DNA of 64,000 nucleotides from Streptomyces sp. RPA4-2 (GTDB lineage: Bacteria > Actinomycetota > Actinomycetes > Streptomycetales > Streptomycetaceae). Below are positions 24,873-32,646 of the stretch, piece after piece. Below the pieces are notes generated by a model. The model ran no database searches and was not told where the DNA came from. It was given only the letters and a program-made list of their open reading frames with translations. Position 1 is the first letter of the stretch; the number at the start of each line of letters is the position of its first letter. Both the position numbers and the translations under genes were made by a program. Where the stretch lies: NCBI RefSeq assembly GCF_012273515.2, contig NZ_CP050975.2, forward strand, positions 7,006,001-7,070,000, in the 5' to 3' direction.

Positions 24873-25367
24873 CTCGGCGGACGAGGGTGCGGATGTCCGG
24901 CTGTCCCCGCCATCACGGGTGCCGCATCGGCTGTCCGCTTCCCGCACTCCAGCCGTAGATCGTGATCCCGCCGGGGCATGACCGGGCGCGACAACTCCCA
25001 CCAGCCCCGCACCCCGGCCACACCGATCCAGCCCGGTTTTGCGGGCTCCGCCGGGGCAGTCCGAGCGAGGTCGATCTGTGGTCCTACGTGGCCCACCGGC
25101 GGTTGCCGTCGTGGCTCTGGCGGTACCACTGCGCTCAGCGGCTGACCTGGCTGTTCCGGGACAGATGGCGGGACTGACTCCACCGGCGAGCCGCGGAGCC
25201 AGTACGGCCACCGCGTGATCCAAGCCTCGTCGGATATTTGCGGAATACAGCAAGAAACTTGCAGCCACTTGCGTGATTAATTCTTTACTTCGTCGGAATC
25301 TAGCGGGGTGGATGGCGGCTCTGTACGGTCGGGGCGCCGGTTTCCCGACTCCGTGAAGGAGCATCAC
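24873..25367. other. Intergenic region between GH71 and GH87 genes
   Basis: 495 bp without a convincing gene. A 71-codon plus-strand frame at 24962-25177 has a Trp/Arg-rich end (WLFRDRWRD) and could be a fragment of a lost gene, but has no ribosome binding site. The right end (25230-25300) is AT-rich and probably holds the GH87 promoter. Confidence 0.5.
25236..25300 (+). promoter_or_regulatory. AT-rich promoter region with CTTGC repeats before GH87 gene
   Basis: An AT-rich patch contains the inverted repeat GCAAG-AAA-CTTGC (25250-25262) and a second CTTGC exactly 10 bp further (25268-25272). CTTGC/GCAAG elements of this kind occur in Streptomyces amylase promoters, where a LacI-family regulator of the MalR/Reg1 type acts. 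A role in alpha-glucan-responsive control is therefore possible but unproven. Confidence 0.4.
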
Positions 25368-28300
25368 ATGCTGACGATCCCCAGACCCCGGCGCGGCATC
25401 CGCCGCGCCGGGCGCCGACTGGCGGTGGCCGCCGTCGCCGCGGTCGGCGCGATGTGCGTGTCCGTCTTACCGGCCGCCGCCGCGCAGGAGGCGCCGCCGT
25501 CCAAGGCGCTCCTGGCCGGCCCGGCGGCACACGCCCCCCGGCAGGCGCGGGCGCATGCGGCGGCGAGCGCGGCGGCCGGTGCGACGACGCCGTTCTCGGT
25601 CTACGAGGCCGAGGAGGGAACGCCGGGCGGGGGCGCGGCCGTCCGGTCGCTCACCTCGGCGCCGACGACGCAGTACTCGAGCGCCGCCTTGGAGGCTTCG
25701 GGCCATTCCTACGTCCACCTGGACGGCACGGGCCAGTCGGTGCAGTGGACGAACACCACCGGACAGCCGATCTCCTTCGTCAACGTCCGTGCCAGCATCC
25801 CGGATTCGGCATCCGGCGGTGGAGTCACCGGGACGCTGGCCCTGTACGTCAACGGAGTGTTCCGGCAGGAGCTGAACCTCAACTCGCGGCAGAGCTGGGT
25901 GTACGAGGGCAACGGCAACTACAACACGAGCGACAACCAGAACCCGGCCGACGGCGACCCGAGGGTCTTCTGGGACGAGTCGCACACCTTCGTCACCGGG
26001 TCCCCGATCCCGGCGGGCGCCACGTTCTCGCTGCGGAAGGACTCCGACAACAGCGCGTCCTTCTACGACGTGGATTCCCTCGATGTGGAGAACCCGCCGG
26101 CGCCGCTGACGCAGCCGGCGAACTCGGTCTCGATCACGAGTTGCGGTGCGGTGGCGGACAACAGCCCGACCAACGGCGCGGCCGACGGCCAGTCGGTGGA
26201 CAGCCGGGCCGCCATCCAGAACTGCATCGACCAGGCCCGGTCGCAGGGCAGGACCCTGTGGATCCCGCAGGGCACCTTCTACGTGAAGGGCACGGCGGGA
26301 CTGAACGCCCAGGGGATCACCATCGCGGGTGCGGGCATGTGGTACAGCACGATCTACCGTGACGTCCCGGTCCCCAACAGCACACCGCTGCCGGCACTGT
26401 TCGACCTGACCTCCTGCACCGTGCGGAACTTCCACATCGACGCCAACGCCGTCAGCCGGAGCACCATCGGCGGGGACGGCGGCGCGATGGACACCACCGG
26501 CACCGACTGGCTGGCCGACGGCATCTGGACCCAGCACACCATGTCGGGCTTCTGGGCCTCCGGCACCGGCGGGAAGGTACAGAACAGCCGGCTGACATCG
26601 ATCTGGGCGGACGGGATCAACGTCAACAACGTGTCGCTGGGCGCGGACACCGGGAACAACCTGACGGTCACCGACAACTTCGTCCGCGGCACCGGGGACG
26701 ACGCGATCGCCATCAACTCGGTGGACTACAACACCAACGGCGACGGTTCCAAGACCTTCTACCAGCCGATGAGCAATGTCACGGTCAGCGACAACACCTC
26801 GATCGCACCGTGGGGCGGCAAGGGTGTCGGGATCTACGGGGGCAGCGGCCACCAGGTCAAGGACAACTACATCAGCGACACGGCCCGTTACATCGGTCTG
26901 GGAGCCGGGCGCTTCGGTGTCAACGGCAGTGACCTGCTGTCCGCGACCGTGACGGGCAACACCGTGGTCCGCTCCGGCGGCAACGCCTACAGCCAGGGCC
27001 AGCCCGCCCTGCACATCGGCAACGGCGGGGACGGACAGAACGCCGGGATCGTCGACAAGGTCACGGTGACCGGCAACACCGTCACCGGCTCCCTCTACGA
27101 CGGGATCGGCTTCTCCACCTCGACCCACACCCTGCTTCAGGACAACACGGTCAGCGATCCCGGCCGCAACGGCATCGCGATCTCCCCGCCGTTCTACCCC
27201 GCGCCCACCGGTTCAGCGACCATAACCGGCAATACGGTCACCGGGCTCCGCTCCGGCACGTCGGCCTTCGTCAACAACTCCAGTGGTTTCGTCGCGACGT
27301 TGAGCGACAACGACTGGCCGCCGGCCGCTCCCGAGGGCCCCTACGGCGGCACCCCGGCCGCCGTGCCCGGCACGGTGCAGGCGGAGAACTACGACACCGG
27401 CGGCCAGGGGCTGGCCTACAACGTCACCTCCGTCAACGGCAGCGCCAACGCCTACCGCGCCGACGGGGTGGACCTGGACAACACCTCGGACACCGGGGGC
27501 GGTTACAACCTGGGCTGGACCAGCGGCGGACAGTGGTTCCGCTACACCGTGGACGTCGCCACGGCCGGCACCTACACCCTCGGCCTCCGGGTAGCGGCTC
27601 CGTCCGCGGTGGCCGGCGCACTGCACCTGTCGGACGCCGCCGGCACCGACCTCACCGGAGCCGTCGACCTGCCCGCCACCGGCGACTGGCAGACCTGGGC
27701 CACCGTGGCCACGCATGTGGTCCTGCCCGCGGGCCGACAGGTTCTGACTCTCCATCAGGACGCGGGCGGCTGGAACATCAACCACCTCGGCTTCGCCGCG
27801 GGGAGCGGCTCGCCGTCGGCCACCCTGACCACGTCCCCCGGATCACTGACCTTCGCCGGCCAGGCGCTGAACACGACCAGCGCCGCGCAGACCGTCACGG
27901 TCACCAACTCCGGCACCGCCACGGCCTCGATCACCGGGGTCACCGCCGGCGGTGACTTCGCGCAGAGCAACACCTGTGGCACCTCCCTGGCCGCCGGAGC
28001 GCACTGCACGGTCTCCGTCACCTTCGAACCCACCGCCTCCGGCACTCGCACCGGCATCCTCACCCTGACCGGCGACCAGTCCGACAACCCGACCACGGTG
28101 GCCCTGTCGGGCACCGGCACCACCCAGACCGATCTCGCCGCGGGGAAGCCCACCAGCGAGTCCAGTCACACCGACGTCTACGCCTCCGCCAACATCACCG
28201 ACGCCAGCCAGTCCACCTACTGGGAAAGCGCCAACAACGCGTTTCCGCAGTGGGTCCAGGTCGACCTGGGCTCGGCCCGGAGCGCCTCCCGCGTGGTCCT

Positions 28301-28538
28301 GCGGCTGCCCGCCACCTGGGGCGCCCGTACCCAGGCCCTGAGCCTCGGCGGCAGCACCGACGGCACCACCTTCACCACCCTGAAGTCATCGGCCGCGTAC
28401 ACCTTCAACCCGAGCACCGGCAACACCGTCGCGCTCACCTTCCCCGCCGCCACCCAGCGCTACTTCCGCGTCACCATCACCGCCAACAGCGGCTGGCCCG
28501 CGGGCCAGGTGTCCGAGTTCCAGATCTGGAACTCCTGA
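25368..28538 (+). CDS. Secreted GH87-type alpha-1,3-glucanase/mycodextranase with CBM6, choice-of-anchor and F5/8C modules
   Basis: 1056 residues with a Sec signal (about 1-44). The order is a CBM35-like N-terminal domain (about 75-240), a right-handed beta-helix with pectate-lyase-like repeats (about 245-660), a CBM6/35 domain (from about 666, VQAENYDTGGQG), an ASH/choice-of-anchor-D Ig-like domain (about 814-920) and a discoidin F5/8C domain (922-1056). Candidate catalytic acids are D415 (WADGIN) and D444/D445 (GTGDDAIAI), the D...DD pattern of GH87. The spacing is 29 residues, wider than in the next gene. The ATG has AAGGAG. It likely degrades alpha-1,3-glucan outside the cell. Confidence 0.88.
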   Translation: MLTIPRPRRGIRRAGRRLAVAAVAAVGAMCVSVLPAAAAQEAPPSKALLAGPAAHAPRQARAHAAASAAAGATTPFSVYEAEEGTPGGGAAVRSLTSAPTTQYSSAALEASGHSYVHLDGTGQSVQWTNTTGQPISFVNVRASIPDSASGGGVTGTLALYVNGVFRQELNLNSRQSWVYEGNGNYNTSDNQNPADGDPRVFWDESHTFVTGSPIPAGATFSLRKDSDNSASFYDVDSLDVENPPAPLTQPANSVSITSCGAVADNSPTNGAADGQSVDSRAAIQNCIDQARSQGRTLWIPQGTFYVKGTAGLNAQGITIAGAGMWYSTIYRDVPVPNSTPLPALFDLTSCTVRNFHIDANAVSRSTIGGDGGAMDTTGTDWLADGIWTQHTMSGFWASGTGGKVQNSRLTSIWADGINVNNVSLGADTGNNLTVTDNFVRGTGDDAIAINSVDYNTNGDGSKTFYQPMSNVTVSDNTSIAPWGGKGVGIYGGSGHQVKDNYISDTARYIGLGAGRFGVNGSDLLSATVTGNTVVRSGGNAYSQGQPALHIGNGGDGQNAGIVDKVTVTGNTVTGSLYDGIGFSTSTHTLLQDNTVSDPGRNGIAISPPFYPAPTGSATITGNTVTGLRSGTSAFVNNSSGFVATLSDNDWPPAAPEGPYGGTPAAVPGTVQAENYDTGGQGLAYNVTSVNGSANAYRADGVDLDNTSDTGGGYNLGWTSGGQWFRYTVDVATAGTYTLGLRVAAPSAVAGALHLSDAAGTDLTGAVDLPATGDWQTWATVATHVVLPAGRQVLTLHQDAGGWNINHLGFAAGSGSPSATLTTSPGSLTFAGQALNTTSAAQTVTVTNSGTATASITGVTAGGDFAQSNTCGTSLAAGAHCTVSVTFEPTASGTRTGILTLTGDQSDNPTTVALSGTGTTQTDLAAGKPTSESSHTDVYASANITDASQSTYWESANNAFPQWVQVDLGSARSASRVVLRLPATWGARTQALSLGGSTDGTTFTTLKSSAAYTFNPSTGNTVALTFPAATQRYFRVTITANSGWPAGQVSEFQIWNS
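28131..28535 (+). repeat. F5/8C module copy, near-duplicate of 32086-32490
   Basis: This encodes the C-terminal discoidin domain of the first GH87 enzyme. It is closely similar at protein level to the last module of the second GH87 enzyme, including the identical run WESANNAFPQWVQVDLGSAR and shared SASRVVL and RYFRV segments. Related copies lie at 31336-31743 and 34203-34614. This points to module duplication inside the cluster. Confidence 0.8.
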
Positions 28539-28549
28539 CCCCACCCATC

Positions 28550-28588
28550 CGATGGTGCCGCCGGACACCCCGTCCGGCGGCACCGTCG
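28550..28588 (+). terminator. Hairpin after first GH87 gene
   Basis: A 12-bp perfect stem GGTGCCGCCGGA (28554-28565) pairs with 28573-28584 around a 7-nt loop. Four more flanking pairs, one a G-T wobble, extend it to 28550-28588. It lies 12 nt past the stop codon. There is no U-run. Confidence 0.8.
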
Positions 28589-28932
28589 ACGTGCCCGGGC
28601 CACCCGCCGGACGGCCGGCTGCCGACCGCAGTCCGGGGTCGCATTAGATCTTGCGGGCTGAATTTTTTATATTGCAAAATCCTGTCCAGTTATTGCGCGT
28701 TCATGTCATGGATATTACGGTCCCCCTTGCGTCGTCACCGTCCCCCCTCATCTCCCCGCCCCCCGTCCTTCCCTCGAGTCGCTTCGCCGATCGCGGTCCA
28801 TGGGCCCGGCGAGGTGTCCGGCTCCGCGCCGGTCTGCGCCGATTGCTTGCGTTCTCACTGGTTTCCCGTCCCTCCCTGTCCGGCGGCGCCAGTGGAACAG
28901 TTCCGGCATTTCGTGATGAAAGGAGTGGTCCA
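28589..28932. other. Leader region before second GH87 gene
   Basis: No gene of its own. An AT-rich block around 28643-28685 (GAATTTTTTATATTGC) is a likely promoter area. The frame of the downstream gene stays open through the region, but the stretch upstream of GTG 28933 translates to Pro/Arg-rich sequence and would displace the signal peptide, so I treat it as untranslated leader. Confidence 0.5.
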
Positions 28933-31900
28933 GTGTTCCATTCCATCCGAGATCTGAGACGAGCCCTCGTCTGGGCGGTCACCACCGCGATGGTGGCTGC
29001 CATCGGCGTCCTGGCTCTGGCCGTCCAACCCGCTCGGGCGGCGACCGCCGCCACCGGCGGCAGTGGCGCGAGCCTGCCGTACGTCGAGGTGCAGGCGGAG
29101 AACTCCGCCACCAACGGCACGTCCATCGGCCCGAGTTACACCCAGGGCCAGCTGGCCGACGAGGCGTCGTATCGCAAGGCGACGACGCTCCAGGGCACCG
29201 GCAAGTACGTCACGTTCACCACGCCGGTGGCGACCAACTCGATCAACTTCCGGTACAGCATCCCCGACACCTCGAACGGCTCGGTCTACACCGCCCCGCT
29301 GTCGCTGTACGTCAACGGCGTCAAGCAGCCCGACTTCACCCTGACCAACGCCTACAGCTGGTACTACGGCAGCTACCCCTTCACCAACTCGCCGGGCAGC
29401 AACCCCCACCACTTCTACGACGAGGCCCACCGCCTGTTCTCCACCACCTATCCGGCCGGAACGACCTTCAAGCTGCAGGTCGATTCGGGGGACACCGCCT
29501 CCTCGTACACGATCGACTTCGCCGACTTCGAGCAGGTCGGCGCCGCCCTGGCCGCACCGTCGGGGTCGGTGTCGGTGACCGGCAAGGGCGCCGACGCGAC
29601 CGGTGTGAACGACGCGACCAGCGCGTTCAACGCCGCGATCAGCGCCGCCGGACCCGGCGGCACGGTGTGGATCCCGCCGGGCACCTACAACATCCCCGGC
29701 CATATCAGCGTCAACAACGTCACGATCGCCGGTGCCGGCATGTGGTACTCGACCGTCACCGGTACGGCACCCGGCTTCTACGGCAGATCCGCGCCCTCGG
29801 CGAGCACCGGCGTGCGTCTGCAGAACTTCGCGATCTTCGGCAACGTGCAGGAACGCGACGACAGCGCCCAGGTCAACGGCATCGGCGGCGCGATGAGCGA
29901 CTCGACCGTCTCCAGCGTGTGGATCGACCACATGAAGGTCGGCGCCTGGATGGACGGACCGATGGACGGACTGACGTTCAGCGGCATGCGCATCCGTGAC
30001 ACCACCGCGGACGGCATCAACTTCCACGGCGCCGTCACCAACTCGAAGGTCACCAACAGCGACATCCGCAACACTGGTGACGACGGCATCGCCACCTGGG
30101 CCGACTCCGGTATCGGTGCCGACGCAGGCGACACGATCTCCGACAACACCGTGTCCCTGCAGATCCTCGCCAACGCCATCGCGATCTACGGCGGCCACGA
30201 CAACACCGTCAGCGGCAACCGGGTGGTGGACACCGGCATCGCCCAGGGCGGCGGCATCCACGTGGGGCAGCGCTTCACCTCGACGCCGGTCGGCACCACC
30301 ACGATCTCCGACAACACCATGATCCGGGCCGGCAGCCTCGACCCGAACTGGCAGTTCGGCGTGGGCGCACTGTGGTTCGACGGCAGCCAGGGCGCGATCA
30401 CCGGCCCGATCAACGTGACCAACGCACTGATCCAGCAGAGCCCGTACGAAGCCGTCCAATGGGTCGAGGGCACCATCAGCGGGGTCAACCTCAACAACGT
30501 GACCATCGCCGGGACCGGAACCTTCGCCCTTCAGGAGCAGACCGCCGGCGCGGCGAAGTTCACCAACGTCACGGCCACCGGTGTCGGTAACTCCTCCCCG
30601 GTGTACAACTGCTCGGGCGGCAACTTCGCCGTCACTGACGGCGGCGGCAACTCCGGCATCAGCGGCACGCCGTACTGCGGCGGCTGGCCGGCTCCGGTCT
30701 ACCCGCCCTACCCGGCCGAAGGCGTGACGGCCACCCCCGGCGCGCTGAACTTCGGTTCGGTCGCCACCGGTTCGACAAGCGCCGCGCAGACCGTGACGGT
30801 CTCCAACCCGACCGGCACCGCCGCGTCCGTCTCGTCGATCTCCGCCGGCGGCGACTACTCCCAGACCAACACGTGCGGCTCGTCGATCGCGGCGAACGGC
30901 TCGTGCACCGTCAGTGTGAGGTTCGCGCCGACGGCGACCGGCAGCCGTAGCGGCTCCCTGACCGTCGACGCGGGCGGGACCACCAACACGGTCAGCCTCT
31001 CCGGTACCGGCACCGCGCCGGGCCCGGTGCTGAACACCGACCCGGCGAGCCTGTCCTTCGACGGCACGGTGGTCGGCTCGTCGGCCGCCGCGCAGACGGT
31101 GACGGTGACCAACTCGGGTACCGCGTCGGCGAACATCTCCGGCGTCGCGGCGACCGGTGACTTCAGCCAGACCAACAACTGCTCGACCCTCGCGGTCGGC
31201 GCGTCCTGCACGGTGAGCGTCGGGTTCAAGCCCACCGCGGGCGGATCGCGGGCCGGCAACCTGACCGTCACCAGCAACGCCAACAACAGCCCGACCACCG
31301 TGTCCCTGTCCGGCAGCGGCATCGACAGCGGCACCGACATCGCCGCCGGGCGGCCCGCGACGGCCAGTTCGAGCAGCAGTCCGTACGTCCCCTCGAACCT
31401 CACCGACCCGGACACGTCGACGTACTGGGAGAGCGCGAACGGCTCGTTCCCGCAATGGGCCCAGGTCGACCTCGGCCGGAACTTCAGCATCGGCAAGGTC
31501 GTGCTCAAGCTGCCGCCGGCGACGGCGTGGTCGGCTCGCACACAGACCCTGTCGGTGCAGGGGTCCACGGACGGATCCAGCTTCTCGACGATCAAGGCGT
31601 CGGCCGGGTACACCTTCGACCCGAACGCCAACGACAACACGGCGACGATCACGTTCAACGCCGCCACCGCGAGATACGTGCGGGTGAACATCAGCGCCAA
31701 CTCGGGCTGGAACGCGGCCCAGTTGTCGGCCCTCCAGGTGTTCCCGAGCGGCGGCGGCTCCTCGCCGGCGACCCTGTCGGCCGACCCGACGTCGCTGTCG
31801 TTCCCCAGTCAGGCGCTCAACACCGCCAGCGGCGCGCGGACAGTGACGGTGACCAACACCGGTACCGCGGCCGCGTCCCTCTCCGGCATCACCGTCACGG

Positions 31901-32493
31901 GCGACTTCTCACAGACGAACACCTGCGGGACGTCGATCGCGGCGGGCGCCTCCTGCACGGTGGACGTCACGTTCAGGCCCACCGCGTCCGGCACCCGCAC
32001 CGGCGACCTCAGCATCGCCGGCAACGCGTCGAACGGCACGACCACGGTCGCGCTGACCGGCATCGGGGCCGGCGCGGCGAACCAGAACCTGGCGGCCGGG
32101 AAGCCCACCACCGAGTCCGGCCACGCCGACGTGTACGCGTCGTCCAACGTGACGGACGGCAACCAGGGCAGCTACTGGGAGAGCGCCAACAACGCCTTCC
32201 CGCAGTGGGTGCAGGTGGATCTCGGTTCCGCGCGGAGCGCGAGCCGAGTCGTCCTCCAGCTCCCGGCCGGCTGGGGCGCCCGTAACCAGACGCTGTCCCT
32301 GTCGGGCAGCACCGACGGCTCCGCCTTCACCACCGTCAAGTCGTCGGCCACGTACACCTTCGACCCCGCCACCAACAACACGGTCACCCTCACGTTCACG
32401 GCGGCCACCCAGCGCTACTTCCGGGTGAACCTCACGGCGAACACCGGCTGGCCGGCAGGGCAGATCTCCGAGTTCCAGGTCTGGAACACCTGA
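28933..32493 (+). CDS. Secreted GH87-type alpha-1,3-glucanase with three choice-of-anchor and two F5/8C modules
   Basis: 1186 residues. The GTG at 28933 follows AAAGGAG and starts a Sec signal ending at about QPARA. A CBM35-like domain (about 45-215) is followed by a beta-helix domain (about 215-590) with D360 (TTADGIN) and D383/D384 (NTGDDGIAT). This 23-residue D...DD spacing matches, as I recall, biochemically studied GH87 enzymes. Then come two ASH/choice-of-anchor-D domains (from about 597 and 697), F5/8C (802-937), a third ASH domain (from about 940) and a final F5/8C (1052-1186). The modules repeat sequences found in the neighbouring enzymes. Likely role: extracellular alpha-1,3-glucan hydrolysis with multivalent glycan binding. 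Confidence 0.9.
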   Translation: MFHSIRDLRRALVWAVTTAMVAAIGVLALAVQPARAATAATGGSGASLPYVEVQAENSATNGTSIGPSYTQGQLADEASYRKATTLQGTGKYVTFTTPVATNSINFRYSIPDTSNGSVYTAPLSLYVNGVKQPDFTLTNAYSWYYGSYPFTNSPGSNPHHFYDEAHRLFSTTYPAGTTFKLQVDSGDTASSYTIDFADFEQVGAALAAPSGSVSVTGKGADATGVNDATSAFNAAISAAGPGGTVWIPPGTYNIPGHISVNNVTIAGAGMWYSTVTGTAPGFYGRSAPSASTGVRLQNFAIFGNVQERDDSAQVNGIGGAMSDSTVSSVWIDHMKVGAWMDGPMDGLTFSGMRIRDTTADGINFHGAVTNSKVTNSDIRNTGDDGIATWADSGIGADAGDTISDNTVSLQILANAIAIYGGHDNTVSGNRVVDTGIAQGGGIHVGQRFTSTPVGTTTISDNTMIRAGSLDPNWQFGVGALWFDGSQGAITGPINVTNALIQQSPYEAVQWVEGTISGVNLNNVTIAGTGTFALQEQTAGAAKFTNVTATGVGNSSPVYNCSGGNFAVTDGGGNSGISGTPYCGGWPAPVYPPYPAEGVTATPGALNFGSVATGSTSAAQTVTVSNPTGTAASVSSISAGGDYSQTNTCGSSIAANGSCTVSVRFAPTATGSRSGSLTVDAGGTTNTVSLSGTGTAPGPVLNTDPASLSFDGTVVGSSAAAQTVTVTNSGTASANISGVAATGDFSQTNNCSTLAVGASCTVSVGFKPTAGGSRAGNLTVTSNANNSPTTVSLSGSGIDSGTDIAAGRPATASSSSSPYVPSNLTDPDTSTYWESANGSFPQWAQVDLGRNFSIGKVVLKLPPATAWSARTQTLSVQGSTDGSSFSTIKASAGYTFDPNANDNTATITFNAATARYVRVNISANSGWNAAQLSALQVFPSGGGSSPATLSADPTSLSFPSQALNTASGARTVTVTNTGTAAASLSGITVTGDFSQTNTCGTSIAAGASCTVDVTFRPTASGTRTGDLSIAGNASNGTTTVALTGIGAGAANQNLAAGKPTTESGHADVYASSNVTDGNQGSYWESANNAFPQWVQVDLGSARSASRVVLQLPAGWGARNQTLSLSGSTDGSAFTTVKSSATYTFDPATNNTVTLTFTAATQRYFRVNLTANTGWPAGQISEFQVWNT
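32086..32490 (+). repeat. F5/8C module copy, near-duplicate of 28131-28535
   Basis: Terminal discoidin domain of the second GH87 enzyme, near-identical in protein sequence to that of the first. Both follow an ASH domain, so the duplicated unit may be the ASH plus F5/8C pair. Confidence 0.8.
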
Positions 32494-32501
32494 TCCGACC
32501 C

Positions 32502-32541
32502 GTGGGTGCCGCCGGGCGCGCTCGGGCCCGGCGGCACCCAC
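32502..32541 (+). terminator. Hairpin after second GH87 gene
   Basis: A 16-bp perfect stem GTGGGTGCCGCCGGGC (32502-32517) pairs with 32526-32541 around an 8-nt loop, 8 nt after the stop. Its core GGTGCCGCCGG is the same as in the hairpin after the first GH87 gene. Confidence 0.83.
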
Positions 32542-32646
32542 CCGATCCGATGGGCCCGGCCCCCCACAGGGGCACGGTCGGCGCCGGTCGGCCAAGTCCG
32601 TACGCCCGTGGTCGACGGAAGTCGACAGCCGACCGGAGGAGTCCAG

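Noticed and set aside
24962..25177. 71-codon frame as a transposase or intron fragment
   Set aside because: The Trp/Arg-rich end hints at a remnant, but I cannot match it to any transposase motif, and there are no terminal repeats.
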